From: Methylococcaceae bacterium
GTDB taxonomy: Bacteria; Pseudomonadota; Gammaproteobacteria; Methylococcales; Methylomonadaceae
NCBI GenBank assembly: GCA_013140705.1
Contig: JABFSH010000014.1
Span: 62,001 to 126,000 of the forward strand
Length of the DNA stretch: 64,000 nucleotides
Direction: 5' to 3'
In this document: one piece after another, positions 56,125 through 64,000 of the stretch
How the letters are laid out: every line of letters starts with the position of its first letter
How positions within the stretch are numbered: position 1 is the stretch's first letter
Program-made: the position numbers and the translations under genes
Notes under the pieces: model-generated
Databases searched by the model: none
Told to the model about the DNA's origin: nothing
The model's input: only the letters and a program-made list of their open reading frames with translations

Positions 56125-57786
56125 TTAATCAGTTATTTTTAAATGGGGTGAGTCCGTCGAACCGGTGATATTGTCAAGATAAATAATAGTCCGTGCCCCT
56201 GCAATACCATCTGCAAACAAATGATTTTGACGTTGAAAGTTAACCACCTGTTTTTTTAGGGCGTTATCAAAAAATTGCGGATTCGTTACCACTGCCTGCG
56301 AGCCATTCAGCGTATTTAATTGCTCGCGTAACCACAGCACATGATTGGAGCTATGTCCCGGATAAATACCCGTCATGCCTGGACTTGGCGATTTCCAGAC
56401 CGTCAGATAGTTACCGTTCCAGGATTTGAGCAATTCCGTCATTGGAAATACTTTATCTCCAGACATCAAAACCAAATCCTGTTTGCGTCGAATACCGGTC
56501 AGTACTCCATAACGAATTTCGCCGCTTGCCAACAAAAATTCCAGGATGACGGGGCGGTTCATGTCCAACACTTTTTGCCAATTAGTTTTACCGGACAGGC
56601 AATTAAGATCCGCAGACAGTACATCATTACAATCAACGGCATGAGTTGGCAATGCCGGCGAAATTTTTCCCCAGATTTTCAGAATATCCATCAAGGCCGT
56701 ATTTAACGTCAAGTCGGGGTTATTCAGCCATGTGGTAAAGTCGATGGGAGGCCTTGCAATAATGGGCTCTGGCGTTGGTTGTGCTTTTTGCTGCACTGGC
56801 GGCTGAATTTTTATCACCGGCGCAGCTTTAACCGCGGGTGTCATCACCTTTGATTCCGTATTTGGGTAATCTCGACTTACGGTGCGAAGATCAAATCCAT
56901 GGAAATAGAGGCCAACAGCAATACAAGCCAGTAATAACAGCGACAATAACGCAGTCAGATGAGACGTTTCTGGATTGGTTTCAGCCAGGGACTCCTTGGC
57001 TGCCTGCTTGATGATGTTCGGCGTAATAAACCGGACATTGGTCGAATAAGCTCCCAGCAAGGCGCGATCACAAAGAATGTTAATGATTCTTGGGATACCT
57101 GACGATAGTTTAAAAATTTTCCGGACGGCACTGGGTTTGAATAAATCCGGGTTGCCGTCACAGACCGTCAAGCGATGCCGAATATAGGCTTGGGTTTCTT
57201 CCTGAGATAACGGCAGTAAATGATAACGTGCCGTAATACGCTGATTTAACTGCCGCAAATCCTTGCGCTTTAGAATTTGTTGCAATTCAGGTTGCCCAAC
57301 AAGAATTATTTGCAACAATTTTGTTTTGCTGGTTTCCAGATTAGTCAGCAAGCGAATCTGTTCGAGTACTTCGAGACTCAGATTTTGTGCTTCATCGATC
57401 AGTACAACCGTGCGTCTTCCGTTGGCGTGTACGGCAAGCAAATGCTGGTTTAACAAATCAATCAAATTTTTTAAAGTAGGTGAAAGTTTGTCATAAACAA
57501 TACTCAGTTCATCACAAATAGCCGCCAACAACTCAATTGCATTGAGTTTTGGGTTCAAAATCAAAGCAAGATCGATGTCATTGGGAAGCTGTTGCAATAA
57601 ACAGTGGCATAACGTCGTCTTGCCGGTACCCACCTCGCCAGTCAGCGCAACAAAGCCACCCCCGCGATTGATGCCATACAGCAGGTGAGCCAGACCCTCC
57701 TGGTGACGTGCACTCATATACATGAAGTGGGGATCAGGGGCAATTGAAAATGGTTGTTCTGAAAAATGAAAATATTTGTTATACAA
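56125..57786 (-). CDS. gspA: AAA ATPase GspA/ExeA with C-terminal peptidoglycan-binding part
   Basis: A 553-residue ExeA-type protein. The N-terminal AAA domain has FSIAPDPHFMYMS, Walker A GEVGTGKTTL, Walker B VVLIDEAQNLS and the arginine region LNQRITARYHL. A membrane helix lies near 280-295 (ALLSLLLLACIAVGLYFHG). A periplasmic region with a C39-peptidase-like part and a peptidoglycan-binding PG_binding_1-like segment (LREQLNTLNGS, VNFQRQNHLFADGIAGARTI) completes it. The first possible start is TTG 57786, since a stop lies 12 nt upstream in frame. Confidence 0.92.
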   Translation of the reverse strand: MYNKYFHFSEQPFSIAPDPHFMYMSARHQEGLAHLLYGINRGGGFVALTGEVGTGKTTLCHCLLQQLPNDIDLALILNPKLNAIELLAAICDELSIVYDKLSPTLKNLIDLLNQHLLAVHANGRRTVVLIDEAQNLSLEVLEQIRLLTNLETSKTKLLQIILVGQPELQQILKRKDLRQLNQRITARYHLLPLSQEETQAYIRHRLTVCDGNPDLFKPSAVRKIFKLSSGIPRIINILCDRALLGAYSTNVRFITPNIIKQAAKESLAETNPETSHLTALLSLLLLACIAVGLYFHGFDLRTVSRDYPNTESKVMTPAVKAAPVIKIQPPVQQKAQPTPEPIIARPPIDFTTWLNNPDLTLNTALMDILKIWGKISPALPTHAVDCNDVLSADLNCLSGKTNWQKVLDMNRPVILEFLLASGEIRYGVLTGIRRKQDLVLMSGDKVFPMTELLKSWNGNYLTVWKSPSPGMTGIYPGHSSNHVLWLREQLNTLNGSQAVVTNPQFFDNALKKQVVNFQRQNHLFADGIAGARTIIYLDNITGSTDSPHLKITD

Positions 57787-57968
57787 GGTATTGGATTTTT
57801 AGCGTCATGCTGATGGAATAGGTTCTCAATTCATTCTGGCTGTCTAAATTGGCATCACTGCCGAAATTATAGTCTTCACACCGCAAATTTCAGCACTTCA
57901 ATTCTCTCTCCTGATGGAGAAGCTTGGGGCGAGAGCATCAAAATCAGAAATTTAATAGACGAATAAGG

Positions 57969-58122
57969 TACTTGCAAAACTCTTGCTAATTGTCTTTCGA
58001 CTGTCTTCATCATAGAAGGGGGCTGAATACAAGCGAATGTTGGTCGTGTTGAATTTATACTCATAGTTCCGATCGTGGCGAGTCCTTCGGCTGTGCTCAG
58101 AAGGGCCCAATCGAACCGCATG
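57969..58122. repeat. diverged second copy of the MITE-like element
   Basis: Begins with the same TACTTGCAAAACTC as the 18518 element and stays alignable over about 150 bp, including CGAGTCCTTCGGCT and CAATCGAACCGCAT near the right. The right terminal repeat is missing, so it is a degenerate relic. A shorter inverted relative of the right part is at 59052-59090. Confidence 0.65.
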
Positions 58123-58255
58123 CAGACTTGTTGAAAAACGTCGAATTATAAAAATTTCCATTGTACCTAAGGATTTCAATACACTACAGCTATTTGTATC
58201 CGAATGATTCACTATCCACCGGATATAAATGCGAACGGCATTTTGCTTTGCTTTA

Positions 58256-58274
58256 ATGATCCTTTCAGGATCAT
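58256..58274 (-). terminator. hairpin after the universal stress gene
   Basis: ATGATCCT-TTC-AGGATCAT forms a perfect 8-bp stem about 135 bp downstream of the usp stop. It is not followed by a long U-run, so termination is uncertain. Confidence 0.4.
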
Positions 58275-58409
58275 GAAAACCATGTATGGATCAAGCCCGA
58301 ACACCGATCAGTCAGCGGTCTGCATTACTGGCTAATGGCAAAGCAACTGCGAAAATAACTAAAACTGCCACCTGCCTATGAATCCAGACAAGCGCATAGA
58401 TACCGCATA

Positions 58410-58853
58410 TCAATTTTCCTGCAATCGAACAGCCATGACATCACATTTGGCATGATGAAGAACACTGTTGGCGGTAGAGCCTAATAGTAACGATAAACCG
58501 TGTCGACCGTGTGAGCCTACGACAATTAAATCAACATTCTGGCGGTTGGCGAGATCAACAATGTCGTTTTTGGGCACACCCCAGATCAGCCAGCGGTTGG
58601 CCTTTGCAACCTGTAACCGGTCCGCGATTGATGTGAATCGGGCTTTTTCTTGTTCCAGCAAATCATGGTCTGTGTTCTGATTTAACGGAATCACGGTACC
58701 ATAATTCGTATCCGGCATCGGAATATTATCCAGTATGTGCACAAGACTTAAAGTGGCCTGAAATTGTTTGGCCAATCCCAAAGCCTTGCTGGCTACATAA
58801 TCACCCTGAGCCGAATAATCCACCGCTAGTAAAATGTGCTGATAAAGTTGCAT
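58410..58853 (-). CDS. universal stress protein UspA family
   Basis: A 147-residue Usp-fold protein, likely cytoplasmic. It opens with YQHILLAVDYSAQGDYVASKALGLAKQ. The ATP-binding motif GSHGRHGLSLLLGSTANSVLHHAKCDVMAVR matches the GxxG(x)9G(S/T) pattern, so it is of the nucleotide-binding type. It is a single-domain protein and stands alone. Confidence 0.93.
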   Translation of the reverse strand: MQLYQHILLAVDYSAQGDYVASKALGLAKQFQATLSLVHILDNIPMPDTNYGTVIPLNQNTDHDLLEQEKARFTSIADRLQVAKANRWLIWGVPKNDIVDLANRQNVDLIVVGSHGRHGLSLLLGSTANSVLHHAKCDVMAVRLQEN

Positions 58854-59163
58854 AATGTTTCTATTATTCTCAATGTGGTTGATGGTGGGGTTATACCAAT
58901 CCCAATAAGGTGCTATTTGAATCCCCTCAACCTAACCTTCTCGGCAACTGCTCCTGCGTTGCTCTATTTGCCTACATCCACATGTAGGCATCCCGCTAAA
59001 GAAGGGATAGCATGTGAATTTATTGGGGGTATTACTTGAAAAACAACCTATGCGGTTCGACTGTCCCCTTCTGAGCGAAGCCGAAGGGCATTGACAGGTG
59101 TTTTGCATGACATGAACCACGTTAGTTTAGGACTTTTGATCTGGTAATCTTACGTACAATTTT
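58854..59163. other. intergenic stretch with two repeat elements
   Basis: About 310 bp holding the structured repeat (58936-59005) and an inverted fragment of the MITE-like element (59052-59090: GCGGTTCGACTGTCCCCTT then CTGAGCGAAGCCGAAGG). No gene is seen. Confidence 0.5.
58936..59005. repeat. structured dispersed repeat, copy 2
   Basis: The core CTCGGCAACTGCTCCTGCG and the palindrome CCTACAT-CCAC-ATGTAGG (58971-58988) match copy 1 at 23239-23308. The outer arms CCTTCT (58936-58941) and AGAAGG (59000-59005) pair, with a C-to-T change on the left matched by G-to-A on the right relative to copy 1. Confidence 0.75.
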
Positions 59164-59760
59164 ATGAAATGGGTAATGCTGATGAAATATTTATTTGGAC
59201 TCATATTGTTGGTTGGTCTGTCGGGCTGTTCGTCTGAAGCTTGTGACAAAAACATCATCAGTATACTGAACCCGAATGAAACGAGTGCAAAATTGTTAAT
59301 GGATTATGCCAAAATCCAGGTCTGCAAAGCCAAATCGACCGAAAATTCAGGCTTTACAACAGCGAATGACGAACAAAAATTAATCCTGATCTATGATCTT
59401 TACGTAAAAGCACGCAGTTATTCAATTTTAAACAAGATTTTCTTTTGGTTATCCATTATTGCAGCATTTATGGTTTTTATCTGGCCTTCCCTGGGAGTGG
59501 TATTAAAAAACACGCTCACCGAAGAATGGTATAAATCAGCTGTCGTGCAAACCACAATCACAGGCATTGCCGCATTAATGTTTGCTCTCTACAGTCAATA
59601 TAAGGATAAACAGACCTACACAGAAAATTTGATGCGATACACCGTTTTTTCAGAGCAACCGGCCAGAGAGTTAGCTCAAAAAGTAATCGAAGAGATTGGC
59701 AAGATCGATAATGGTTTTAGTTTTCAAAGCGTTACTGAAGAAAAGGGCAAAACGCCTTGA
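59164..59760 (+). CDS. hypothetical lipoprotein with two internal membrane helices
   Basis: A 198-residue protein. It opens with a lipoprotein signal (MKYLFGLILLVGLSGC), has two further hydrophobic helices in the middle (IFFWLSIIAAFMVFIWPSLGVV and TTITGIAALMFALYSQY) and a charged cytoplasmic-type tail. The middle part, ARSYSILNKIFF to KDKQTYTENLMRY, recalls SLATT-type two-helix proteins linked to effector systems, but the match is weak. I do not assign a function. No Shine-Dalgarno is obvious; ATG 59182 is an alternative start. Confidence 0.65.
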   Translation: MKWVMLMKYLFGLILLVGLSGCSSEACDKNIISILNPNETSAKLLMDYAKIQVCKAKSTENSGFTTANDEQKLILIYDLYVKARSYSILNKIFFWLSIIAAFMVFIWPSLGVVLKNTLTEEWYKSAVVQTTITGIAALMFALYSQYKDKQTYTENLMRYTVFSEQPARELAQKVIEEIGKIDNGFSFQSVTEEKGKTP

Positions 59761-60066
59761 GGCGCTGAGTTCAAGGGCGATATTCAAGCTCTTATAAAAA
59801 GTTTCCGAGTTGTCTTTAATCAAAGGAGGCCATGATATGGTGCCCGCTGTTGTAGGGAGCCATCATGGTGCGCCTTTCAACGGGCTGCCGTTATCGGCGA
59901 AAATGACTCGTTTTGCCGACGGTATGCCCTCGCCATAATACGGTTTTTGTCTTGGCCCGAAGCTTCCACGAAACGGTTAAATTTTGTGTCAACAATAGCT
60001 TGTATGATCGTTATCTCCACATCCTCCCAGGAGTTTTGGAAGGCTCATTAATCCGATACAGCGCAA
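59761..60066. other. convergent intergenic stretch with imperfect hairpin
   Basis: About 305 bp between convergent genes. An imperfect stem at about 59882-59930, with the core TCGGCGAAAA facing TTTTGCCGA, could serve as a bidirectional terminator. A second weak hairpin is around 59830-59875. No gene is seen. Confidence 0.45.
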
Positions 60067-62082
60067 TTAATAATTCACCCTCAAACCTATTTCAGCACCC
60101 CGACCAGGTTCCGGCGCAAAGTTACGCATATAAGAGGTGGAGTTACGGATATTCTCATCCAGTAGATTATTGGCTTTGGCAAACACCATGACGTCTGCGC
60201 CGTGAAGATCCAGGATTTGATATTGCGTACCGAGACTCAGCAGCAAATAGCCGGCCGTTGCTGTATCGTTCTCGCCTGAATGGGTTTGATCTTCGCCGCG
60301 TGTCAGGCGCAAATTGGTATTCCAGTTCCCCTTGATATGATCAATTTGAAAACCGAAACGCAAGGGCGGCATACGCGGCACATCGCTGCCATTGACAAAT
60401 TGACCCCGGGTAAAGTCACTGAACAATGTTAAGTCCACCAGTCCGTAGTGGTTTTCTATTAACGGGAATACCAGCTTGCTTTCGTAGCCCATGAACGTCG
60501 CATCGGCCTGACGGGATTCAAGGACTGGCACACCCTCTATGAACTCGCCATTACGTTGCTGGTAAATATAATCCCCCGCCCAGTTGTGGAATAGATCCAG
60601 CTGGACTCTGACCCAGTCCGATTTAAATTTATAACCCAAATCCAGGTTGTAAGAGGTTTCAACTTGCAAATTGATGTTACCCCTTTCAAAACTGCGCGTG
60701 GCATCATGAAAACCGTTAGTCAGCAATTCCTGAACTTGCGGCGCACGTTGTGAACGCGTGATCGCCAGATTGAGACTGTTGCTGTCATTCATTCTCCACA
60801 AACTGGAAGCTGACGCACTGACCGGCGTATAGCTAAGACTGGAAAGTCCCTGCGGATCCAGAGACGTATTCTCAACACGGACACCGAGCTGGGATGCAAA
60901 CGCACCAATAGTAAATGCTTCCACAGTGAAGACACTGTAACTCTGTGATTGCGTTTGAGGAACAATGGCTTCACCAGTCGACTTGTCAATCGCCGCATAA
61001 TCGCTGGCAATGGCTTGAAAACCGACGAGCCCACGAAATATCCCTAGCGGGTTGTGGGTTAGCTCCAGGCGACTTTCATAGGTTTTATTGGTAAAAAAAG
61101 CGCCTGGCTCGCCATCAGCAATTTCAGTATGCTGGTAATCGGTATAGCCTAGTTTCATACGCAGCGAATCAGTAAAACTGAATGGCTTTTTCATCTCACT
61201 TTTAAAATCGTATTTGCTTTGTTTGAGGTCAATTCGCACTGTTTCAGCGTCGGAGCCATCAGGCGCAATGCCATAATTATTTTCCAGGCGGTTAATGGAG
61301 ATGCCGGCAAAGCCAGGATCACCGACCAGAGAAACACCCGCCGATCCGCTGATGGCGTGAGCAGAACTGTTGTCAATGTAGCCTTTGGTATTTTGAATGA
61401 CATTCAATGTCGGATCGCTCACTTGGGCGGCGTTGACATCGATGGCCGATCCGCCGATGTCGAGATTATTGCGATCGCGATAAAACCCATCCAGATGATA
61501 GGCCAGATTGCTTTTGCCCCCTTCAATTTTCAGTACGGTAGACGATTCATCGGACGCAGAGTCGAAACGCTGCTCAAACGCACCGCCCAGCAATCGGTCC
61601 GGGAGTTTGTCCTGAATCCGGTTGTCGATGACATTAACAACGCCGCCAATCGCACCGCTGCCGTAGAGTAAAGTGGCCGGGCCGCGCAACACTTCAATGC
61701 GTTCCGCCAGCAATGGCTCGATACTGGTTGCATGGTCTGGGCTGATTGCCGATACATCATTGCTGCCAATGCCATTGGCCAACACCCGCACGCGCGGCCC
61801 GCTTTGACCACGAATGACTGGCGTGCCGACGCCTGGACCGAAGGACTGGCTGGTAATGCCCAACTCGCCTTTTAGTGTTTCGCCAATGCTGTGACCGACT
61901 TTCAAACGTAATTCCTCATCGCTCAGTACGGTAACCGGAACAGCAGATTCAGTGACTTTGTCTTGCAAGGGTGCAGTAACAACCACTTCGTCTAATTCCA
62001 CTATATTCTGTTCGTCTGAATAAGCCGTCTGTGTAATCGCAAAGGCTAATAGCCAGGAATATATATCATTTCTTTTGAACAT
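60067..62082 (-). CDS. znuD: TonB-dependent zinc receptor, ZnuD family
   Basis: A 671-residue outer-membrane receptor. After the signal peptide come the TonB box region VVVTAPLQDK and the plug motif TPVIRGQSGPRVRVLANGIG, followed by SNDVSAISPDHATS and ERIEVLRGPATLLYGSGAIGGVVNVID. This is the ZnuD-type plug. A 22-strand barrel ends in Tyr. It sits 136 bp from zur and a Zur-box-like sequence lies at 62125-62146 in its promoter, so zinc uptake under Zur control is the likely role. Confidence 0.9.
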   Translation of the reverse strand: MFKRNDIYSWLLAFAITQTAYSDEQNIVELDEVVVTAPLQDKVTESAVPVTVLSDEELRLKVGHSIGETLKGELGITSQSFGPGVGTPVIRGQSGPRVRVLANGIGSNDVSAISPDHATSIEPLLAERIEVLRGPATLLYGSGAIGGVVNVIDNRIQDKLPDRLLGGAFEQRFDSASDESSTVLKIEGGKSNLAYHLDGFYRDRNNLDIGGSAIDVNAAQVSDPTLNVIQNTKGYIDNSSAHAISGSAGVSLVGDPGFAGISINRLENNYGIAPDGSDAETVRIDLKQSKYDFKSEMKKPFSFTDSLRMKLGYTDYQHTEIADGEPGAFFTNKTYESRLELTHNPLGIFRGLVGFQAIASDYAAIDKSTGEAIVPQTQSQSYSVFTVEAFTIGAFASQLGVRVENTSLDPQGLSSLSYTPVSASASSLWRMNDSNSLNLAITRSQRAPQVQELLTNGFHDATRSFERGNINLQVETSYNLDLGYKFKSDWVRVQLDLFHNWAGDYIYQQRNGEFIEGVPVLESRQADATFMGYESKLVFPLIENHYGLVDLTLFSDFTRGQFVNGSDVPRMPPLRFGFQIDHIKGNWNTNLRLTRGEDQTHSGENDTATAGYLLLSLGTQYQILDLHGADVMVFAKANNLLDENIRNSTSYMRNFAPEPGRGAEIGLRVNY

Positions 62083-62124
62083 AGGATACTCATGCCTAAT
62101 ATAAGGGTGGCCGCATTAAATGAC

Positions 62125-62146
62125 TACGATATAACATAACATTTTA
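62125..62146 (-). promoter_or_regulatory. putative Zur box upstream of znuD
   Basis: On the minus strand the sequence reads AAAATGTTATGTTATATCG, containing the AATGTTAT half of the gammaproteobacterial Zur consensus AATGTTATnnTATAACATT, with a weaker second half. It lies about 45-65 bp upstream of the znuD start. Confidence 0.5.
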
Positions 62147-62218
62147 CTTTGGCATTGCTTTTAAAAATGGCTTACTCTAAAAAGGGGGATAAATAATTTT
62201 GCGGGCGTCCGCAGCGTG

Positions 62219-62731
62219 TCAGGTTTGATCGCCATGAAACTCACTGCATTTACTGCAGATGCCCTGAGCTTCTATGGCTTTGCTATGAGCAACAAAACCC
62301 GCTTGAGAGAACTCATGCGACAGTGTCTCCATGACTTTCGGGGCAGGACGTTCCTCAACTTCATTGCAGTGCTTACAAATTAGCAGTAACAGCTCATGCT
62401 GATGCCCCGAGCACCGGCAACCAACAAAAGCGTTAAGGCTTTCTATTCGGTGAATCAATCCTTGTTCGATCAAAAAATCCAGCGCGCGATATATCGTCGC
62501 GGGTTTTGCGGCATTTTGTAGTGGTTTGATACGATCCAGCAGTTCATAAGCCTTTACGGCTTGGTGGCTATCCCAAATCAATTCCAGCACCTGGTGGCGA
62601 ATCGGTGTTAACTGAACGCCGCGAACCCCACATAAATGCTCGGCGGTGCCTAATGCTTCACTGATACATTTTTTATGATCATGCGCTTCGGTATGATGAG
62701 GGCCATGGCTGGCGTCGATAGAAGAATTCAT
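62219..62731 (-). CDS. zur: zinc-responsive Fur-family regulator Zur
   Basis: A 170-residue Fur-family repressor. The winged-helix part has LTPIRHQVLELIWDSHQAVKAYELLDRI and KPATIYRALDFLIEQGLIHRI. Two structural zinc CxxC pairs, CKHC and CSKC, are intact. The His-rich N-terminus (HGPHHTEAHDHKK) is unusual and could bind metal. A perfect GTTATA-A-TATAAC palindrome lies 28 bp before the start. Neighbouring znuD supports Zur over Fur. Confidence 0.9.
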   Translation of the reverse strand: MNSSIDASHGPHHTEAHDHKKCISEALGTAEHLCGVRGVQLTPIRHQVLELIWDSHQAVKAYELLDRIKPLQNAAKPATIYRALDFLIEQGLIHRIESLNAFVGCRCSGHQHELLLLICKHCNEVEERPAPKVMETLSHEFSQAGFVAHSKAIEAQGICSKCSEFHGDQT

Positions 62732-62758
62732 TGTACAGGCCGCCTAGAGAAACATGAC

Positions 62759-62771
62759 GTTATAATATAAC
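62759..62771. promoter_or_regulatory. putative Zur box upstream of zur
   Basis: GTTATA-A-TATAAC is a perfect palindrome matching the core of known gammaproteobacterial Zur sites. It lies 28 bp upstream of the zur start, suggesting autoregulation. The Tn3 inverted repeat begins 27 bp further upstream. Confidence 0.6.
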
Positions 62772-62798
62772 AACCTTAATGTAACGTCAACGCTCATT

Positions 62799-62836
62799 GG
62801 GGTAATCGCAGAATTCGGAAAAAATAGTACGCTAAG
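62799..62836. repeat. 38-bp terminal inverted repeat of a Tn3-family transposon
   Basis: The 38 bp begin GGGGTAATCGCAG and end AAATAGTACGCTAAG, matching the usual Tn3/Tn21-type ends GGGGTCGTCTCAG to AAAGCACGCTAAG. The tnpA stop codon lies inside it, as is typical. It marks the left end of the transposon; a duplication of TCATT (62794-62798) is expected beyond the other end. Confidence 0.88.
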
Positions 62837-64000
62837 ATTTTTCAGTGATCCGCAGTGGCCTGAATTGTCTCTCTTCAATCTTCCGATTTTGCTTCCAAAC
62901 GTAATCGCCGGTCAAATTGATGTGCTCCCAACCCAACGGCGACAAGTATTGCAGTAGCGCATCGTCAACAGGCTTATCTAGTTCCCGGAGTTTTTCGACA
63001 GCTCTTTCCAGATAGACCGTGTTCCATAAGACGATGGCTGCCGTCACTAAATTGAGGCCGCTGGCACGATAGCGCTGTTGCTCGAAGCTCCGGTAGCGGA
63101 TTTCACCCAAGCGATTAAAAAATACCGCTCTAGCCAAGGCGTTACGGGCCTCGCCCTTATTCAGTCCCGCATGGACACGTCGGCGCAGCTCTACGTTTTG
63201 CAACCAATCCAGAATGAACAAGGTACGCTCGATACGGCCTAGTTCGCGCAAGGCCACAGCTAATCCATTCTGCCGGGGGTAACTGCCGAGTTTTCTCAGC
63301 ATCAGAGATGCGGTGACAGTGCCTTGTTTGATCGAGGCCGCAAGCCGTAGTATTTCGTCCCAATGCGTTTGGATGCTTTTGATATTCAATTTGCCGCCGA
63401 TCATGCTCTGCAACGCTGGGTAGTCTTGGCCGTTTTTCGGCACATACAGCTTGGTATCCTTCAAATCGCGAATGCGGGGTGCGAAGCGAAAGCCCAGCAA
63501 ATGCATGAGCGCAAAAACATGGTCGGTAAAGCCGGCAGTATCTGTGTAATGTTCTTCGATCCGCAAATCCGATTCGTGATACAGCAAGCCATCGAGCACA
63601 TAGGTCGAATCGCGGATACCGACATTCACAACCTTGGTATGAAACGGGGCGTACTGGTCGGAAATGTGGGTATAGAACAATCGGCCCGATTCGCTGCCAT
63701 ACTTCGGATTGACATGACCCGAACTTTCGGCCTTGCCGCCCGCCCGAAAACGCTGGCCGTCGGAAGACGACGTCGAGCCATCGCCCCAGTTTTCGGCAAA
63801 CGCATGATTGAACTGGGCATTCACTAACTCGGATAATCCAGCGGAATAGGTTTCGTCCCGGATATGCCAAGCTTGCAGCCATGACAGTTTGGCATAGGTC
63901 GTGCCGGGGCAAGACTCGGCCATTTTGGTGAGTCCCAAATTAATGGCGTCGGCCAGGATTGCAGATAGCAACAAAGTGCGGTCTTTAGCGGGCTCTCCAT
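62832..64000 (-). CDS. tnpA: Tn3-family transposase TnpA (partial, C-terminal part)
   Basis: About 389 C-terminal residues of a DDE transposase; the frame stays open to the right edge of the window, so the gene begins outside. Diagnostic segments are [81 protein letters not shown] and the C-terminal [16 protein letters not shown]. The catalytic acidic residues (D in SSDGQ, D in YTDTAG) are present. No frameshift is seen in the visible part. The stop lies within the 38-bp inverted repeat. Confidence 0.95.
   Translation of the reverse strand, partial: GEPAKDRTLLLSAILADAINLGLTKMAESCPGTTYAKLSWLQAWHIRDETYSAGLSELVNAQFNHAFAENWGDGSTSSSDGQRFRAGGKAESSGHVNPKYGSESGRLFYTHISDQYAPFHTKVVNVGIRDSTYVLDGLLYHESDLRIEEHYTDTAGFTDHVFALMHLLGFRFAPRIRDLKDTKLYVPKNGQDYPALQSMIGGKLNIKSIQTHWDEILRLAASIKQGTVTASLMLRKLGSYPRQNGLAVALRELGRIERTLFILDWLQNVELRRRVHAGLNKGEARNALARAVFFNRLGEIRYRSFEQQRYRASGLNLVTAAIVLWNTVYLERAVEKLRELDKPVDDALLQYLSPLGWEHINLTGDYVWKQNRKIEERQFRPLRITEKS

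Larger units (their letters stand above)
57787..58409. other. intergenic stretch with repeat copy and hairpin
   Basis: About 620 bp between gspA and the universal stress gene. It holds the second copy of the MITE-like repeat (57969-58122) and the hairpin at 58256-58274. No gene is seen. Confidence 0.5.

Noticed and set aside
1-64000. CRISPR arrays, rRNA or tRNA genes
   Set aside because: No regularly spaced direct repeats, cloverleaf-like segments or rRNA-type sequences were recognised on reading the window.

Overview
The window comes from a Gram-negative gammaproteobacterium. Evidence is the type VI secretion system (T6SS), LPS heptose genes, lipid A flippase, TonB receptors and outer-membrane lipoproteins. 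The overall gene mix would fit a Methylococcales-type methanotroph, but that is an impression and not something the sequence proves. Most of the window has moderate GC. One block, about 9.6-16.95 kb, is visibly GC-richer and has different codon use.

Layout. (1) 1-3.9 kb: the 5' part of a PAS-domain regulator running off the left edge, a DUF2064/TIGR04282 transferase, a small lipoprotein and a beta-carbonic anhydrase. (2) 4.6-9.2 kb, plus strand: tssJ, a Sel1/coiled-coil/caspase-like lipoprotein and a PpkA-type kinase. (3) 9.6-17 kb: a GC-rich accessory island with a DUF1778/GNAT toxin-antitoxin pair and a FecI/FecR/TonB-receptor/PepSY module. Its receptor is cut by two in-frame stops and its PepSY gene by a frameshift. 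(4) 17.2-44.2 kb, minus strand: the rest of one T6SS. From upstream to downstream the genes are fha, tssK, tssL, tssM, tagF-pppA, tssA, tssB, tssC, hcp, tagJ, tssE, tssF, tssG, clpV, then an accessory stretch, vgrG, a DUF6931-like gene and PAAR. The main cluster lacks tssJ and a kinase, and both sit across the island, so the locus appears to have been split by the insertion. (5) 44.3-48 kb: an autotransporter barrel, a glycosyltransferase and a decayed IS701-like transposase. (6) 48.2-57.8 kb: an Aas-like acyltransferase/acyl-ACP synthetase, then a minus-strand run gspA-gspB-msbA-gmhA-hldE-hldD for envelope biogenesis. (7) 58.4-62.7 kb: a universal stress protein, a membrane lipoprotein, and a ZnuD-type zinc receptor beside zur, both with Zur-box-like palindromes. 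(8) 62.8-64 kb: the end of a Tn3-family transposon with its 38-bp inverted repeat and part of tnpA.

How it works together. The T6SS carries its own threonine-phosphorylation circuit: PpkA kinase, an FHA protein and a PP2C phosphatase fused to TagF. The usual TagQRST sensor genes are not seen. The caspase-like lipoprotein lies exactly between tssJ and ppkA and is the most interesting uncharacterised candidate in the window. Several dispersed repeats are present: a MITE-like element bounded by a 9-bp direct repeat at the vgrG stop codon, a diverged second copy, and a structured two-copy repeat with a compensated stem pair.

All family assignments rest on reading motifs by eye. No database search, GC computation or structure prediction was run.
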